In this document: positions 1 to 7,077 of the stretch, one piece after another
Numbering within the stretch: the stretch's first letter is position 1
How the letters are laid out: the number at the start of each line of letters is the position of its first letter
Assembly: GCA_938002705.1 (NCBI GenBank)
Contig: CALLAG010000424.1
Coordinates: 1-9,591 of the forward strand
Direction: 5' to 3'
Length of the DNA: 9,591 nt
Source of the DNA: an uncultured Saprospiraceae bacterium
GTDB lineage: Bacteria; Bacteroidota; Bacteroidia; Chitinophagales; Saprospiraceae
Program-made: the position numbers and the translations under genes
The notes under the pieces: generated by a model
The model's database searches: none
What the model was told of the DNA's origin: nothing
The model's input: only the letters and a program-made list of their open reading frames with translations

Positions 1-35
1 TGCCTTTACTTTTAAAATGAGATTGAGTAATGCCT

Positions 36-66
36 AAAAACGTGTTGTAGGTGGATTTCCTACAAC
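36..66 (-). terminator. Rho-independent terminator of the TPR gene
   Basis: On the minus strand, an 8-bp perfect stem (GTTGTAGG at 44-51 pairing with CCTACAAC at 59-66, 7-nt loop) is followed by ACG and a run of five T (complement of 36-40). It begins 10 nt past the stop codon of the TPR gene and would end that transcript. On the plus strand the hairpin is not followed by a T run, so it is read as minus-strand only. Confidence 0.75.
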
Positions 67-76
67 TTATTTCTTA

Positions 77-1492
77 TTAAGTCGTAATTATTTCTTTTTC
101 GTAATAGCTTATCATAGACTTTAGTTCTTTGTTAAGCTCTAGTTCTGGTTCTATGCTGAACATGATGATATGCTGAGAAAAGTCTTCTTTGAGTGCTTCC
201 TCGAATGTAGCAAATGCCTCTTTCTTATCGCCAGTAAGATACTGGGCTACACCTTTACAGTATAGTAAATCTGCTCCGAAAGTAAAGTCATCTGACTCGT
301 CAAAAACTTCTAAAGCTTTTTCTTTCTTGCCCATCTTAATCAGAAAGGATACATACTCTGTCCAGTACTGACTTTGTTCTGGACCTATGGTAATAACTTC
401 ACCATAATAGAATTCTGCTTTATCAAATGCACCTATCGCATTATGAGCTTGCGCCATAGATAGGTAATAATCTTCGCAATTATCTTCTAAGGTTATCGCC
501 TTATGATATGCATTGATCGCTTTATTCCAGTTATTCGCTTTGGCATAACATAATCCAAGCTTATAATATACCTCATCACTGTAAGGATCAAGCTTCAGAA
601 GCTTGTTTAATATTATTCTGGCTTTATTGAGATTATCGAGTTCGTACTCACAATCTGCCATGTTAATTAGGACCTCCTCGTTGATGCCAAAAATCTCGAG
701 GTATACTTGATATATATTTAGAGCTCTAAGATATTTCTTCTCTTGTATACAGATATCAGCACAATCGAGATAACCATTCTCAAAGTTCTTTTCTGTGATA
801 AAAGAATATTCTAATGCGTCTATAGCTTCAGCATACTCTCCTGTACAAGATAATGCGTGACCTAAGTTATACCATGCGAGGTAAGAGAATGGTCTTTCGT
901 TGATGACCATCTTATGGAACTCTATGCTAGCTTCGTAATTCTTAGATAACTGTACTGCAAATCCGATTCTTTCTATGGCTTCATCATTATCTAAGTCACA
1001 TATAACAGACTTAGTTAATGACTCATACATACCATCGTAGTCTCTTACAACTTCTCTTATAAATGACTCGCTCAGGTATACATCAGAAAGATCATCTTTG
1101 GAGACGTATCTTTTAAGTTCTTCTAGAATATCGTTAGCACCTTGGATCTCTCCTTGGAATGCTAATATTCTAATCTTCAGTAATAATATATCGTGTTCGT
1201 AAGGGGAAATTTTCTCTGCCTTGTCTAAAACCTGAAGTGCAGTTGTATGATCATTAGTCTGGAATAATAACCTTGCTTTAATGATATAAAAGTCAGGTCT
1301 ATATTCAAATTGTTCTAAGGCCATATCAGCCACTTCGATGGCTTTGACATATTGAAGCTCTTCTTCGTAAAATCTAATCAACTCTAAGAAAGTATTTTCG
1401 CTATATACTTTCTTAAGTCCTTTTTCGAAATCATGTTCGAAATCAGATAAGAGATTTAAAAAAGAGACATCTCTTTTGGTTCTATGTTCCAT
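77..1492 (-). CDS. TPR-repeat protein, cytoplasmic
   Basis: This is a 471-residue protein made almost wholly of tetratricopeptide-like helical repeats. Clear units, numbered from the TTG at 1495, lie at about 205-238 (AWYNLGHALSCTGEYAEAI), 273-304, 307-338 (YYKLGLCYAKANNWNKAINA), 341-372, 375-402 and 407-438. The N-terminal third holds more diverged repeats. There is no signal peptide or membrane segment, so it is probably a cytoplasmic scaffold for protein contacts. Its partner cannot be read from the sequence. The frame can be opened one codon earlier at a TTG (1495), but the adjacent ATG at 1492 is the more likely start. It stands alone: its own terminator lies just downstream, and 368 bp separate it from the next gene. 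The family assignment is firm and the specific role is unknown. Confidence 0.9.
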   Translation of the reverse strand: MEHRTKRDVSFLNLLSDFEHDFEKGLKKVYSENTFLELIRFYEEELQYVKAIEVADMALEQFEYRPDFYIIKARLLFQTNDHTTALQVLDKAEKISPYEHDILLLKIRILAFQGEIQGANDILEELKRYVSKDDLSDVYLSESFIREVVRDYDGMYESLTKSVICDLDNDEAIERIGFAVQLSKNYEASIEFHKMVINERPFSYLAWYNLGHALSCTGEYAEAIDALEYSFITEKNFENGYLDCADICIQEKKYLRALNIYQVYLEIFGINEEVLINMADCEYELDNLNKARIILNKLLKLDPYSDEVYYKLGLCYAKANNWNKAINAYHKAITLEDNCEDYYLSMAQAHNAIGAFDKAEFYYGEVITIGPEQSQYWTEYVSFLIKMGKKEKALEVFDESDDFTFGADLLYCKGVAQYLTGDKKEAFATFEEALKEDFSQHIIMFSIEPELELNKELKSMISYYEKEIITT

Positions 1493-1525
1493 CAAAAGCT
1501 TTGGTATTAAGATTATAATGCGTCG

Positions 1526-1554
1526 TAAATATAACCAAATTAGACACTTTCAAA
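1526..1554 (-). promoter_or_regulatory. Possible promoter of the TPR gene
   Basis: On the minus strand, TTTG (complement of 1551-1554) is followed after 17 bp by TATATTTA (complement of 1526-1533). This matches seven of eight positions of the Bacteroidota -7 element TAnnTTTG, and the upstream TTTG resembles the -33 element. The spacing is a little shorter than the usual 19-21 bp. It lies about 35-60 bp before the start codon, which suits a promoter. The call rests on pattern matching in AT-rich DNA, so it is tentative. Confidence 0.4.
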
Positions 1555-1794
1555 ACTTATACAGAAATAAAATTTAAGGCCTATTTGCTATTTACAAAAT
1601 CAATATGTGTAATCTATAGACTATTAAATCACTACGGTTTTGTATTCCTTTAGATATATAAAGTACTGAAAAGATTAATTCTCAAATCATAAACACATAA
1701 GCAATTTAACCTATCTGATTAGTACCGCAATAAGATTAATGTTATGTGCTACTCATACCTAATCTCTTGGTTCTACATTTGAATCATTGTAATT
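1555..1794. other. Non-coding gap, nothing recognised
   Basis: This is AT-rich DNA between the promoter region of the TPR gene and the terminator of the sigma-factor operon. I see no open frame of useful length with a credible start on either strand, no tRNA-like fold and no repeat. Both neighbouring genes are on the minus strand, so the stretch lies after one transcript and before the next. Confidence 0.5.
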
Positions 1795-1827
1795 AAAAAA
1801 GCTGTAACAAATTAATTGCTACAGCTT
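1795..1827 (-). terminator. Rho-independent terminator of the sigma-factor operon
   Basis: On the minus strand, AAGCTGTA (complement of 1820-1827) pairs perfectly with TACAGCTT (complement of 1799-1806). Pairing extends inward past one mismatch by three more pairs (TTG/CAA). It is followed directly by a T run (complement of 1795-1800). It sits 37 nt after the stop codon of the Spy-like gene and should end the operon. Confidence 0.8.
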
Positions 1828-1863
1828 ACATACTTCTAACATATCTATACAAACTTATTGTAG

Positions 1864-2295
1864 CTACTTGTTCCTCTCGTCCCGACGCTTGATCTGTCTT
1901 ATCATATCTTCTTTGAACTTTCTTTCGTACCTCCACAGCATGAGTGCTTTCTTGGCGCCGATGGTGCTTTTTATTTTTTCTACATATTTCTTTTTTATAT
2001 CTAATTCTCTCTGCTGATACTCGAGTTGCTTTTCGATCATCTCAGAAGCTTCATCATCTGTTATGATTTCGAGATTATTTTCTCTTCTATCTTTTCTTTC
2101 TTTTTTTAGCTCTGCATTATACTCATTATACAATGGCCAGAATACCTGTGCTTCTCCTGGTGTAAGTTCCAGCTTATCTGATAGGTAAGCGATTTTTTTT
2201 GACTCCATTCTTTCTCTCGCTTTCTCTCTTCTCTCTTGCGATGAGAGCTGCAATGTGACAGAAAGCATAAGTATAGTGATTAGTAATAATCTCAT
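1864..2295 (-). CDS. Periplasmic Spy/CpxP-like protein linked to ECF sigma factor
   Basis: This 143-residue secreted protein has a hydrophobic signal peptide at about residues 1-19 (MRLLLITILMLSVTLQLSS), followed by a very charged, all-helical body. Residues 45-60 (LTPGEAQVFWPLYNEY) are the hallmark of a Bacteroidota family often annotated as a sensor of an ECF-type sigma factor. That family resembles the Spy/CpxP LTxxQ helical fold of periplasmic chaperones and metal or envelope-stress sensors. Residues 70-140 are predicted to be long, highly charged helices. It is the last gene of a three-gene unit and starts 9 nt after the putative anti-sigma gene, with a terminator downstream. The likely role, inferred from context, is sensing or buffering envelope stress and feeding back on the upstream sigma/anti-sigma pair. 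The ligand is unknown. The stop codon is TAG. Confidence 0.8.
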   Translation of the reverse strand: MRLLLITILMLSVTLQLSSQERREKARERMESKKIAYLSDKLELTPGEAQVFWPLYNEYNAELKKERKDRRENNLEIITDDEASEMIEKQLEYQQRELDIKKKYVEKIKSTIGAKKALMLWRYERKFKEDMIRQIKRRDERNK

Positions 2296-2304
2296 AAGTG
2301 TATT

Positions 2305-2778
2305 TTATAATGTTTGATTTAACAATTCTAATTCTTCATCCGATAAGTCGCTGATAATTTCCTCCAGAATATATTCTTCTATTAACGTCTCTTCTTCATT
2401 CATTACAATTAGATCCGACAACATATAAGCATCTACCTCTTGTACATTGTCCTCATAGTAAGTGAGTATATCATCATCTGTAATTATTATATCCGATTCT
2501 ACACTATTACCAGTTATTATGAGTACCATAATGAGTACAGTCGCAGCTATAGAGGTTATTCCTGTCCACATCTTTATTACGCGTGGATTAGTTATTTTTC
2601 TATTGGCTAATCGCTCAAAGTACTCTGGCGGTACTGTGTATGGATTATCTCTAGGGAGTGTCGCGAGTATCTTAGAATGCGACAATAATTCCTGACTGTG
2701 TTCTTCCTTACTGATACGGCTGATAATTCTATCAGGTAAGTTTTTGAAAAAATCATCTGGTAATTCCTTATTGGACAT
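2305..2778 (-). CDS. Single-pass membrane protein, putative anti-sigma factor
   Basis: This 157-residue protein has a soluble N-terminal part (1-68), one membrane segment at about 70-90 (starting MWTGITSIAATVLIMVLIIT) and a strongly acidic C-terminal part (91-157) rich in D and E. With a cytoplasmic N-terminus, the layout fits an anti-sigma factor that holds a sigma factor at the membrane. The N-terminal part seems to contain two related short motifs, LPDDFFKNLPDRI (6-18) and VPPEYFERLANRK (49-61). PxxYFxxLxxRI-like motifs occur in many such Bacteroidota proteins. I see no zinc-binding HxxxCxxC motif. Its ATG overlaps the end of the sigma gene by 11 nt, which suggests translational coupling and fixed stoichiometry. 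The anti-sigma role is inferred from position and topology, not from a recognised domain. Confidence 0.75.
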   Translation of the reverse strand: MSNKELPDDFFKNLPDRIISRISKEEHSQELLSHSKILATLPRDNPYTVPPEYFERLANRKITNPRVIKMWTGITSIAATVLIMVLIITGNSVESDIIITDDDILTYYEDNVQEVDAYMLSDLIVMNEEETLIEEYILEEIISDLSDEELELLNQTL

Positions 2779-3331
2779 AATCGATATTATCTATTAAGTA
2801 AGTTTCTATTTTCTGTATAGCATGGTGATATGATGCTTTGAGTGACCCTACTGATATCTCTAGTACTTCAGCCATATCCTTATAGCTCATCTCATCATAA
2901 TACCGTAATCTGAATACCTGCTTTTGTCTTTTGGGTAATATCTCTATCGCTCTGATTAGTGCTATCTGAATCTCATCACCATCAAAGTACTCATCAGCCT
3001 TAAGTGTATTCTCCAGATCACTGATACCATCTTCAGAATAGTAATTGCTGTTTCTCTTTTTCTTATTGATAAATGTGATGGCTTCGTTAGTAGCGATCCT
3101 ATATAACCAAGTATACAGTTTGGATTCTTTCTTAAATTTTTTGATACCTCTATACACTTTGATAAATGCATTCTGAATAACATCATCTGCATCTTCATGG
3201 ACATGAACCATCCTTCTGATGTGCCAGTAGAGCGGTTCCTGATATTTGACAATTAACTTCTTAAGACCTTCATCGAAAGTTACTTCGTTGTCTATGAGTT
3301 CAAGAATCTTGTTGTCAGATATTTTTTCCAA
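2768..3331 (-). CDS. RNA polymerase ECF-type sigma-70 factor
   Basis: This 187-residue protein is the usual size for an ECF sigma factor, with only regions 2 and 4. Region 2 spans about 22-93, including DADDVIQNAFIKVYRGIKKF (47-66) and YTWLYRIATNEAI (73-85), which contact core polymerase and the -10 element. Region 4 spans about 123-180: LPKRQKQVFRLRYYDEMSYK (132-151) leads into the helix-turn-helix that reads the -35 element. Start choice is awkward. A TAA lies in frame directly before the TTG at 3331, and the next Met (residue 41) is inside region 2, so TTG is the only workable start in the sequence as given. An in-frame ATG at 3358 opens eight codons (MSVQQQIV) that end at this TAA. The next gene overlaps its 3' end. 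It probably directs transcription of an envelope-stress regulon and perhaps of its own operon. Confidence 0.9.
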   Translation of the reverse strand: MEKISDNKILELIDNEVTFDEGLKKLIVKYQEPLYWHIRRMVHVHEDADDVIQNAFIKVYRGIKKFKKESKLYTWLYRIATNEAITFINKKKRNSNYYSEDGISDLENTLKADEYFDGDEIQIALIRAIEILPKRQKQVFRLRYYDEMSYKDMAEVLEISVGSLKASYHHAIQKIETYLIDNIDYVQ

Positions 3332-3535
3332 TTACACTATTTGCTGTTGTACAGACATAAGACTTAGTAAGAAGCTTATGGTTTAATATAGCTATAAATT
3401 AGATTTAGCTTAATTGCATTGTAAGTGTGTGTATACACTTCCTTTACTTCACTCTAATGAATAACGGCCATTATGATACTATAGCAGTGTAGAGTCTATC
3501 TGCTCTGGCATTAGTCGTCAATGATGATTTATATA

Positions 3536-3886
3536 TCAGCTATCTAACTGATTTTTCTCATTGGGGAATATAGCGATCGGCTTATGAGCTTTGGCCTCCT
3601 CAGGAGTCATAAGGGCATATGATATGATGATGACGATATCACCCAGCTCACACTTACGGGCTGCAGCACCATTAAGACAGATGATACCAGAATGTCTCTC
3701 ACCAGGTATGACATAAGTCTCGAGTCTTTCACCATTATTATTATTGACGATCTGTACTCTTTCTCCTTCTATGATGTTAGAAGCTTCCATGAGTTCTTCG
3801 TCGATAGTTATGGATCCTACGTAATTAAGATTAGCCTGAGTAATAGTGGCTCTGTGGATTTTTGATTTGTGTATCTGCAATAACAT
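3536..3886 (-). CDS. panD: Aspartate 1-decarboxylase
   Basis: PanD decarboxylates L-aspartate to beta-alanine, the amine half of pantothenate (vitamin B5) and hence of CoA. It is cytoplasmic, made as a proenzyme and self-cleaved between Gly24 and Ser25, which becomes the pyruvoyl group. The cleavage site is intact (NYVGSITID, 21-29), as are the catalytic-pocket residues Lys9, Arg54, Thr57, Tyr58 and Asn72 and the loop NGAAAR (72-77). The length of 116 residues is close to the usual 115-130. The ATG start places the conserved N-terminus MLLQIHKSKIHRA correctly. It lies 38 nt after panC and is probably cotranscribed. The stop is TGA. No convincing terminator with a T run was found downstream, where only imperfect palindromes are seen. 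Confidence 0.97.
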   Translation of the reverse strand: MLLQIHKSKIHRATITQANLNYVGSITIDEELMEASNIIEGERVQIVNNNNGERLETYVIPGERHSGIICLNGAAARKCELGDIVIIISYALMTPEEAKAHKPIAIFPNEKNQLDS

Positions 3887-3924
3887 GACACAAATTTATC
3901 AATCAATTAGTAAAATAGCTATAC

Positions 3925-4785
3925 CTATATGTTTATTTCTCCTTTTAGGACCATATTATCTATCAGTCTTACTTCACCCGCCCATGCCGCAGTACATGCC
4001 ACGACTGTTTGATGTTGTTCTACGTTAGTTACTTTATCCAAAGTACGTCCATCTACTATTGTAAAATATTCTGTCTTAAGACCTGCCTCATTAAGCATCG
4101 CTACAGCTTTAGTCTCTATAGTAGTTATAGATTCTGTCAGTATATTATCCTTGGCCCATAGCAAGGTCTTATATATGATGGGAGATATCTCTCTATGCTT
4201 TTCAGTAAGCCTTACATTACGGGAGCTCATCGCTAATCCATCATCTTCTCTTATAATAGGGCATACACGCAACTGTACATCGAGTTCCAAGCCCTTTATA
4301 ACATATTGTATAATCGTAAATTGCTGAAAGTCTTTCTGGCCCATATATAGCTTGTCAGGCTCTACGATATCTATGAGTCGCTTGACAACCTGTACGACAC
4401 CTTCGAAGTGGCCGGGCCTGTTAGGACCTTCCATAAGGTCAGTAAGGTGGACTATATCTATATACACATTAGTATTAAGATCAGGAGGATATATCTGAGA
4501 TGGCAATGGTGCAAATAGATAGTCACAGCCATTCTTCTTAAGCAATTTGGCATCTTTAGCTAGATCCCTTGGGTACTTATCTAAGTCGTCTTTCTGGTTA
4601 AACTGTGTGGGATTGACGAATACACTCGCTACTGTAATATCATTTTCCTTGACAGATTGTTGTACTAATGACATATGACCTTCATGTAGTGCCCCCATCG
4701 TAGGTATAAATCCTATCGTAAGCGACTCTTCCTTGATTGTAGATAAATGCCTCTGTAGACTAGTTACCCTTTTTAGAATTCTCAT
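3925..4785 (-). CDS. panC: Pantothenate synthetase (pantoate--beta-alanine ligase)
   Basis: PanC joins pantoate and beta-alanine with ATP, through a pantoyl-adenylate intermediate, to give pantothenate. It is a cytoplasmic, usually dimeric enzyme. The family signatures are complete: FIPTMGALHEGHMSLV (26-41) with the HIGH-type nucleotide motif HEGH at 34-37, FVNPTQF (56-62), RPGHFEGVVQVV (123-134), the ATP/pantoate loop GQKDFQQ (149-155) and the KMSKS-like MSSRN (186-190). The length of 286 residues is typical. The stop is TAG. It lies 34 nt after the glycoside hydrolase gene and 38 nt before panD, so it uses beta-alanine made by its neighbour. The ketopantoate genes panB and panE are not in this window. 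Confidence 0.97.
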   Translation of the reverse strand: MRILKRVTSLQRHLSTIKEESLTIGFIPTMGALHEGHMSLVQQSVKENDITVASVFVNPTQFNQKDDLDKYPRDLAKDAKLLKKNGCDYLFAPLPSQIYPPDLNTNVYIDIVHLTDLMEGPNRPGHFEGVVQVVKRLIDIVEPDKLYMGQKDFQQFTIIQYVIKGLELDVQLRVCPIIREDDGLAMSSRNVRLTEKHREISPIIYKTLLWAKDNILTESITTIETKAVAMLNEAGLKTEYFTIVDGRTLDKVTNVEQHQTVVACTAAWAGEVRLIDNMVLKGEINI

Positions 4786-4819
4786 ATTATTAAAACGATT
4801 GCATCAGTATAAAAATTCA

Positions 4820-5860
4820 TTATTCAAACCATTTTTTGAGGATATTCTCCGCTAGTTTATCTTTTGGAGTGTAGTCTTTTTCTATATAGCCTTCATGCCC
4901 TTTATCATTAGGAAACCATTTCCATAGAAAGCCTCCTGCCCAGAAATCTACTTTACTAAATACACTATACATAGCATCTAATGCATTAGCTTGAGCCTTT
5001 TCATTGACAGATAGTTTGTTGATTTTCTTTTCGAGTTCCCAGTTCTGATAGGTCGTCCCATCTACTGATAAGAAGCCGTATTCTGTAAATAGAATTGGCT
5101 TATTATATTTTTTGTTCGTTTTAGAAAGTTTTTTCACTACTGGATTCCATGCAGATTTTATTTTTTTGACTGATGGGTTGCTTTCATTGACGAGTGGAAA
5201 ATAAGCGCTTATGCCTATATAATCTAGCAGATCCCAGAATGGTGCAGCTTCGTAGGCATCCCAGTTAGCCGAATATGTTAATTCTCCGCAGTAGACTTTC
5301 TTTATTTCTACTATAAGATCCCTCCAATACTGAGGTCTCTTCTGCACCGATTTTTTAAATTCAGTACCTATACAAAAAAGATCTAAATCATATGAAGAAG
5401 CGATATCAGCATAGAAAAGAATAAACTTCTTGTAATCTTCTTCCCACAGGGTCCACTCCTCCTCTGTCGAAAATTCTAAATCACCTGGCCATGATCCAGG
5501 AATATAGATCTGAGGCTTAAGAAAGATTTTTAAGTTATTTTCTTGCGCAAGCCTAATCGACTCTACTATACCCTTCTCTCTTTCTCCCCACCATTGTCTA
5601 TCGAGATTATACTTTACGGAGGTACTCCCTAATCTTGTAAATCCATAAGGAACAAGGCATACCCATTCGGCATGGGTTTCTTTGATTCTTGGAAATGGAT
5701 CTTCTGAGAATTCTGACGGCGGAGCGACAACAGATAAGCCATTAATCTTACCTGACTGCGCATGACTGACATTAGATAATAAGAAAGCTACTAATGTCAC
5801 ATAAAATATCTTTAAACTAAAAGTTTGTAATCTCTTCACCACTCTATTCATTATTGTCAT
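4820..5860 (-). CDS. Secreted GH113-like glycoside hydrolase
   Basis: This 346-residue protein has an N-terminal signal peptide: basic start, hydrophobic stretch 16-30, probable cleavage after SHA at 32-34. A (beta/alpha)8-type barrel follows. The arrangement matches the GH113/GTA-type TIM-barrel hydrolases, a clan GH-A family that includes beta-mannanases. The conserved parts are GLSV near the start (41-44), FLKPQIYIPGSWPG (113-126), FCIGTEF with Glu167 as the likely acid/base, LTYSANWD (194-201), DYIGISAYFPL (213-223), and ILFTEYGF with Glu260 as the likely nucleophile. GGFLWKWFPN lies near the end. The exact substrate cannot be read from sequence, but a beta-linked mannan or similar glycan is a fair guess. 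Either Met1 (5860) or Met4 (5851) may be the start. It is probably first in an operon with panC and panD, although no functional link is obvious. Confidence 0.82.
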   Translation of the reverse strand: MTIMNRVVKRLQTFSLKIFYVTLVAFLLSNVSHAQSGKINGLSVVAPPSEFSEDPFPRIKETHAEWVCLVPYGFTRLGSTSVKYNLDRQWWGEREKGIVESIRLAQENNLKIFLKPQIYIPGSWPGDLEFSTEEEWTLWEEDYKKFILFYADIASSYDLDLFCIGTEFKKSVQKRPQYWRDLIVEIKKVYCGELTYSANWDAYEAAPFWDLLDYIGISAYFPLVNESNPSVKKIKSAWNPVVKKLSKTNKKYNKPILFTEYGFLSVDGTTYQNWELEKKINKLSVNEKAQANALDAMYSVFSKVDFWAGGFLWKWFPNDKGHEGYIEKDYTPKDKLAENILKKWFE

Positions 5861-5872
5861 TATATTGTAACG

Positions 5873-6973
5873 ATGAAATTAAAGAATCTTTATGTAGCTG
5901 CAACCAGTCAGCATGTCGGAAAGACTACATCTACACTCGGTATCGCTTCAGGCTTCAAGAAAGCTAATATTAATACCGGCTATTGTAAGCCTGTAGGACA
6001 GCGCCATATAGAACTCAAAGGTAGTGTTGTAGATAAAGATGCTGTCTTATTTGCAGATCTTCTTAAGCTGGACATAGAACCTACGATACATAGTCCAGTA
6101 ATTATAGGAAAAGGCGCAACAACAAGATTCCTCGAAGATCCTGATAAGTATGATCTCAAAAAATTAATTCTAAATGCAAGCCAAACGCTAAGCGAAAGTC
6201 ATGATGCAGTTATATACGAAGGTACGGGACATCCTGGAGTAGGTTCTGTCGCTAATGTATCTAATGCTGACGTTGCTAAATTATTAGATGCTAAAGTTGT
6301 CATGGTTGTAGAAGGCGGTATAGGTAACACTATAGATCGACTTAATATGTCCATGGGGCTATTCCGAGAAGCAGATGTACCTATTATAGGCGTCATCATC
6401 AATAAGGTTATACCTGATAAGATGGAGATGGTCAAAGAGTACGTCGGTAAGTGGCTCGATAGAAAAAATCTGAAACTACTAGGCGTCGTGCCTTATGATA
6501 ATACCTTAGGGTATCCACTACTATGGACGATCTCTAATTCTATTAATGGTACATTCGAGTTTTTCTCCGAGAGAGGTTTTAACAAAATAGAAAATATACT
6601 TCCTGGATCTGTTGTGGACCCATCACTACTCCAGAAGTCCAGTGACAACTTATTAGTCGTCAGCTCGCGAGTATTAGGCAAAGCCATCAATACCGTAAAG
6701 GAAATATCTGAATCATCAGGACTAGAAAAAACACCTCTATCTGGAATCATAGTCACTGGAGAAGGCAATATCTCCAAAGTATGTAAGCAATATATAGAAG
6801 AGCACAACATACCTGTAGTACGTACCATGCTAGACACATATGGTGTTGTCATCAAGATCAGTAAGCTCGAAGTAAAGATCATCAGAAGAACACCTTGGAA
6901 AATATCCAAAGCCATAGAACTCATTAATGAGAATGTAGACATCAAAGAAATGATCAGGTTACTAGGAGAATAA
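5873..6973 (+). CDS. BioD-like P-loop ATPase with C-terminal DRTGG-type domain
   Basis: This 366-residue cytoplasmic protein resembles the BioD-like module at the N-terminus of long phosphate acetyltransferases (COG0857 type), but the acetyltransferase domain is absent. Residues 1-230 form the dethiobiotin-synthetase-like P-loop domain: YVAATSQHVGKTTSTLGIAS (7-26) is a diverged Walker A with GKTT at 16-19, CKPVGQR is at 38-44, and IYEGTGHPGVGS (114-125) occupies the place of the BioD VEGAGG loop. Residues about 250-366 fit the DRTGG domain, a probable ligand-binding or regulatory unit, although the name-giving motif is not obvious. The substrate is unknown. A biotin role is unlikely because of the C-terminal domain and the lack of bio genes nearby. 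It starts 12 bp from the divergent hydrolase gene. Confidence 0.8.
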   Translation: MKLKNLYVAATSQHVGKTTSTLGIASGFKKANINTGYCKPVGQRHIELKGSVVDKDAVLFADLLKLDIEPTIHSPVIIGKGATTRFLEDPDKYDLKKLILNASQTLSESHDAVIYEGTGHPGVGSVANVSNADVAKLLDAKVVMVVEGGIGNTIDRLNMSMGLFREADVPIIGVIINKVIPDKMEMVKEYVGKWLDRKNLKLLGVVPYDNTLGYPLLWTISNSINGTFEFFSERGFNKIENILPGSVVDPSLLQKSSDNLLVVSSRVLGKAINTVKEISESSGLEKTPLSGIIVTGEGNISKVCKQYIEEHNIPVVRTMLDTYGVVIKISKLEVKIIRRTPWKISKAIELINENVDIKEMIRLLGE

Positions 6974-7000
6974 GTATCTGATATATCCAGATTAAATTAT

Positions 7001-7032
7001 AAAAACAAAAAGCCCACTAAAAAATAGTGGGC
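7001..7032 (-). terminator. Terminator of the DUF4920 gene
   Basis: GCCCACTA (7012-7019) and TAGTGGGC (7025-7032) form a perfect 8-bp stem with a 5-nt loop. On the minus strand it is followed by TTTTTG and another run of T (complement of 7001-7011), a standard terminator for the DUF4920 gene. The plus-strand BioD-like gene runs towards it and may also use the hairpin, but on that strand CCCTTGAT follows instead of a T run. Confidence 0.8.
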
Positions 7033-7077
7033 CCCTTGATAAATTATTGAGTTGATTCTGTATGGAATATATTAGAC

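Noticed and set aside
1493..1495. TTG start for the TPR gene one codon before the ATG
   Set aside because: The adjacent ATG at 1492 is the simpler start; the TTG adds only one residue.
3846..4028. 60-residue plus-strand frame across the panC-panD junction
   Set aside because: It overlaps two clear genes on the other strand and shows no recognisable domain.
6493..6945. 150-residue minus-strand frame inside the BioD-like gene
   Set aside because: It lies opposite a well-supported gene, its hydrophobic, serine-rich sequence is typical of antisense shadows, and it matches no family.
5873..6973. Dethiobiotin synthetase (bioD)
   Set aside because: The P-loop domain is BioD-like, but the protein is much longer than BioD (about 220-240 residues), has a DRTGG-type C-terminus and no biotin genes lie nearby.
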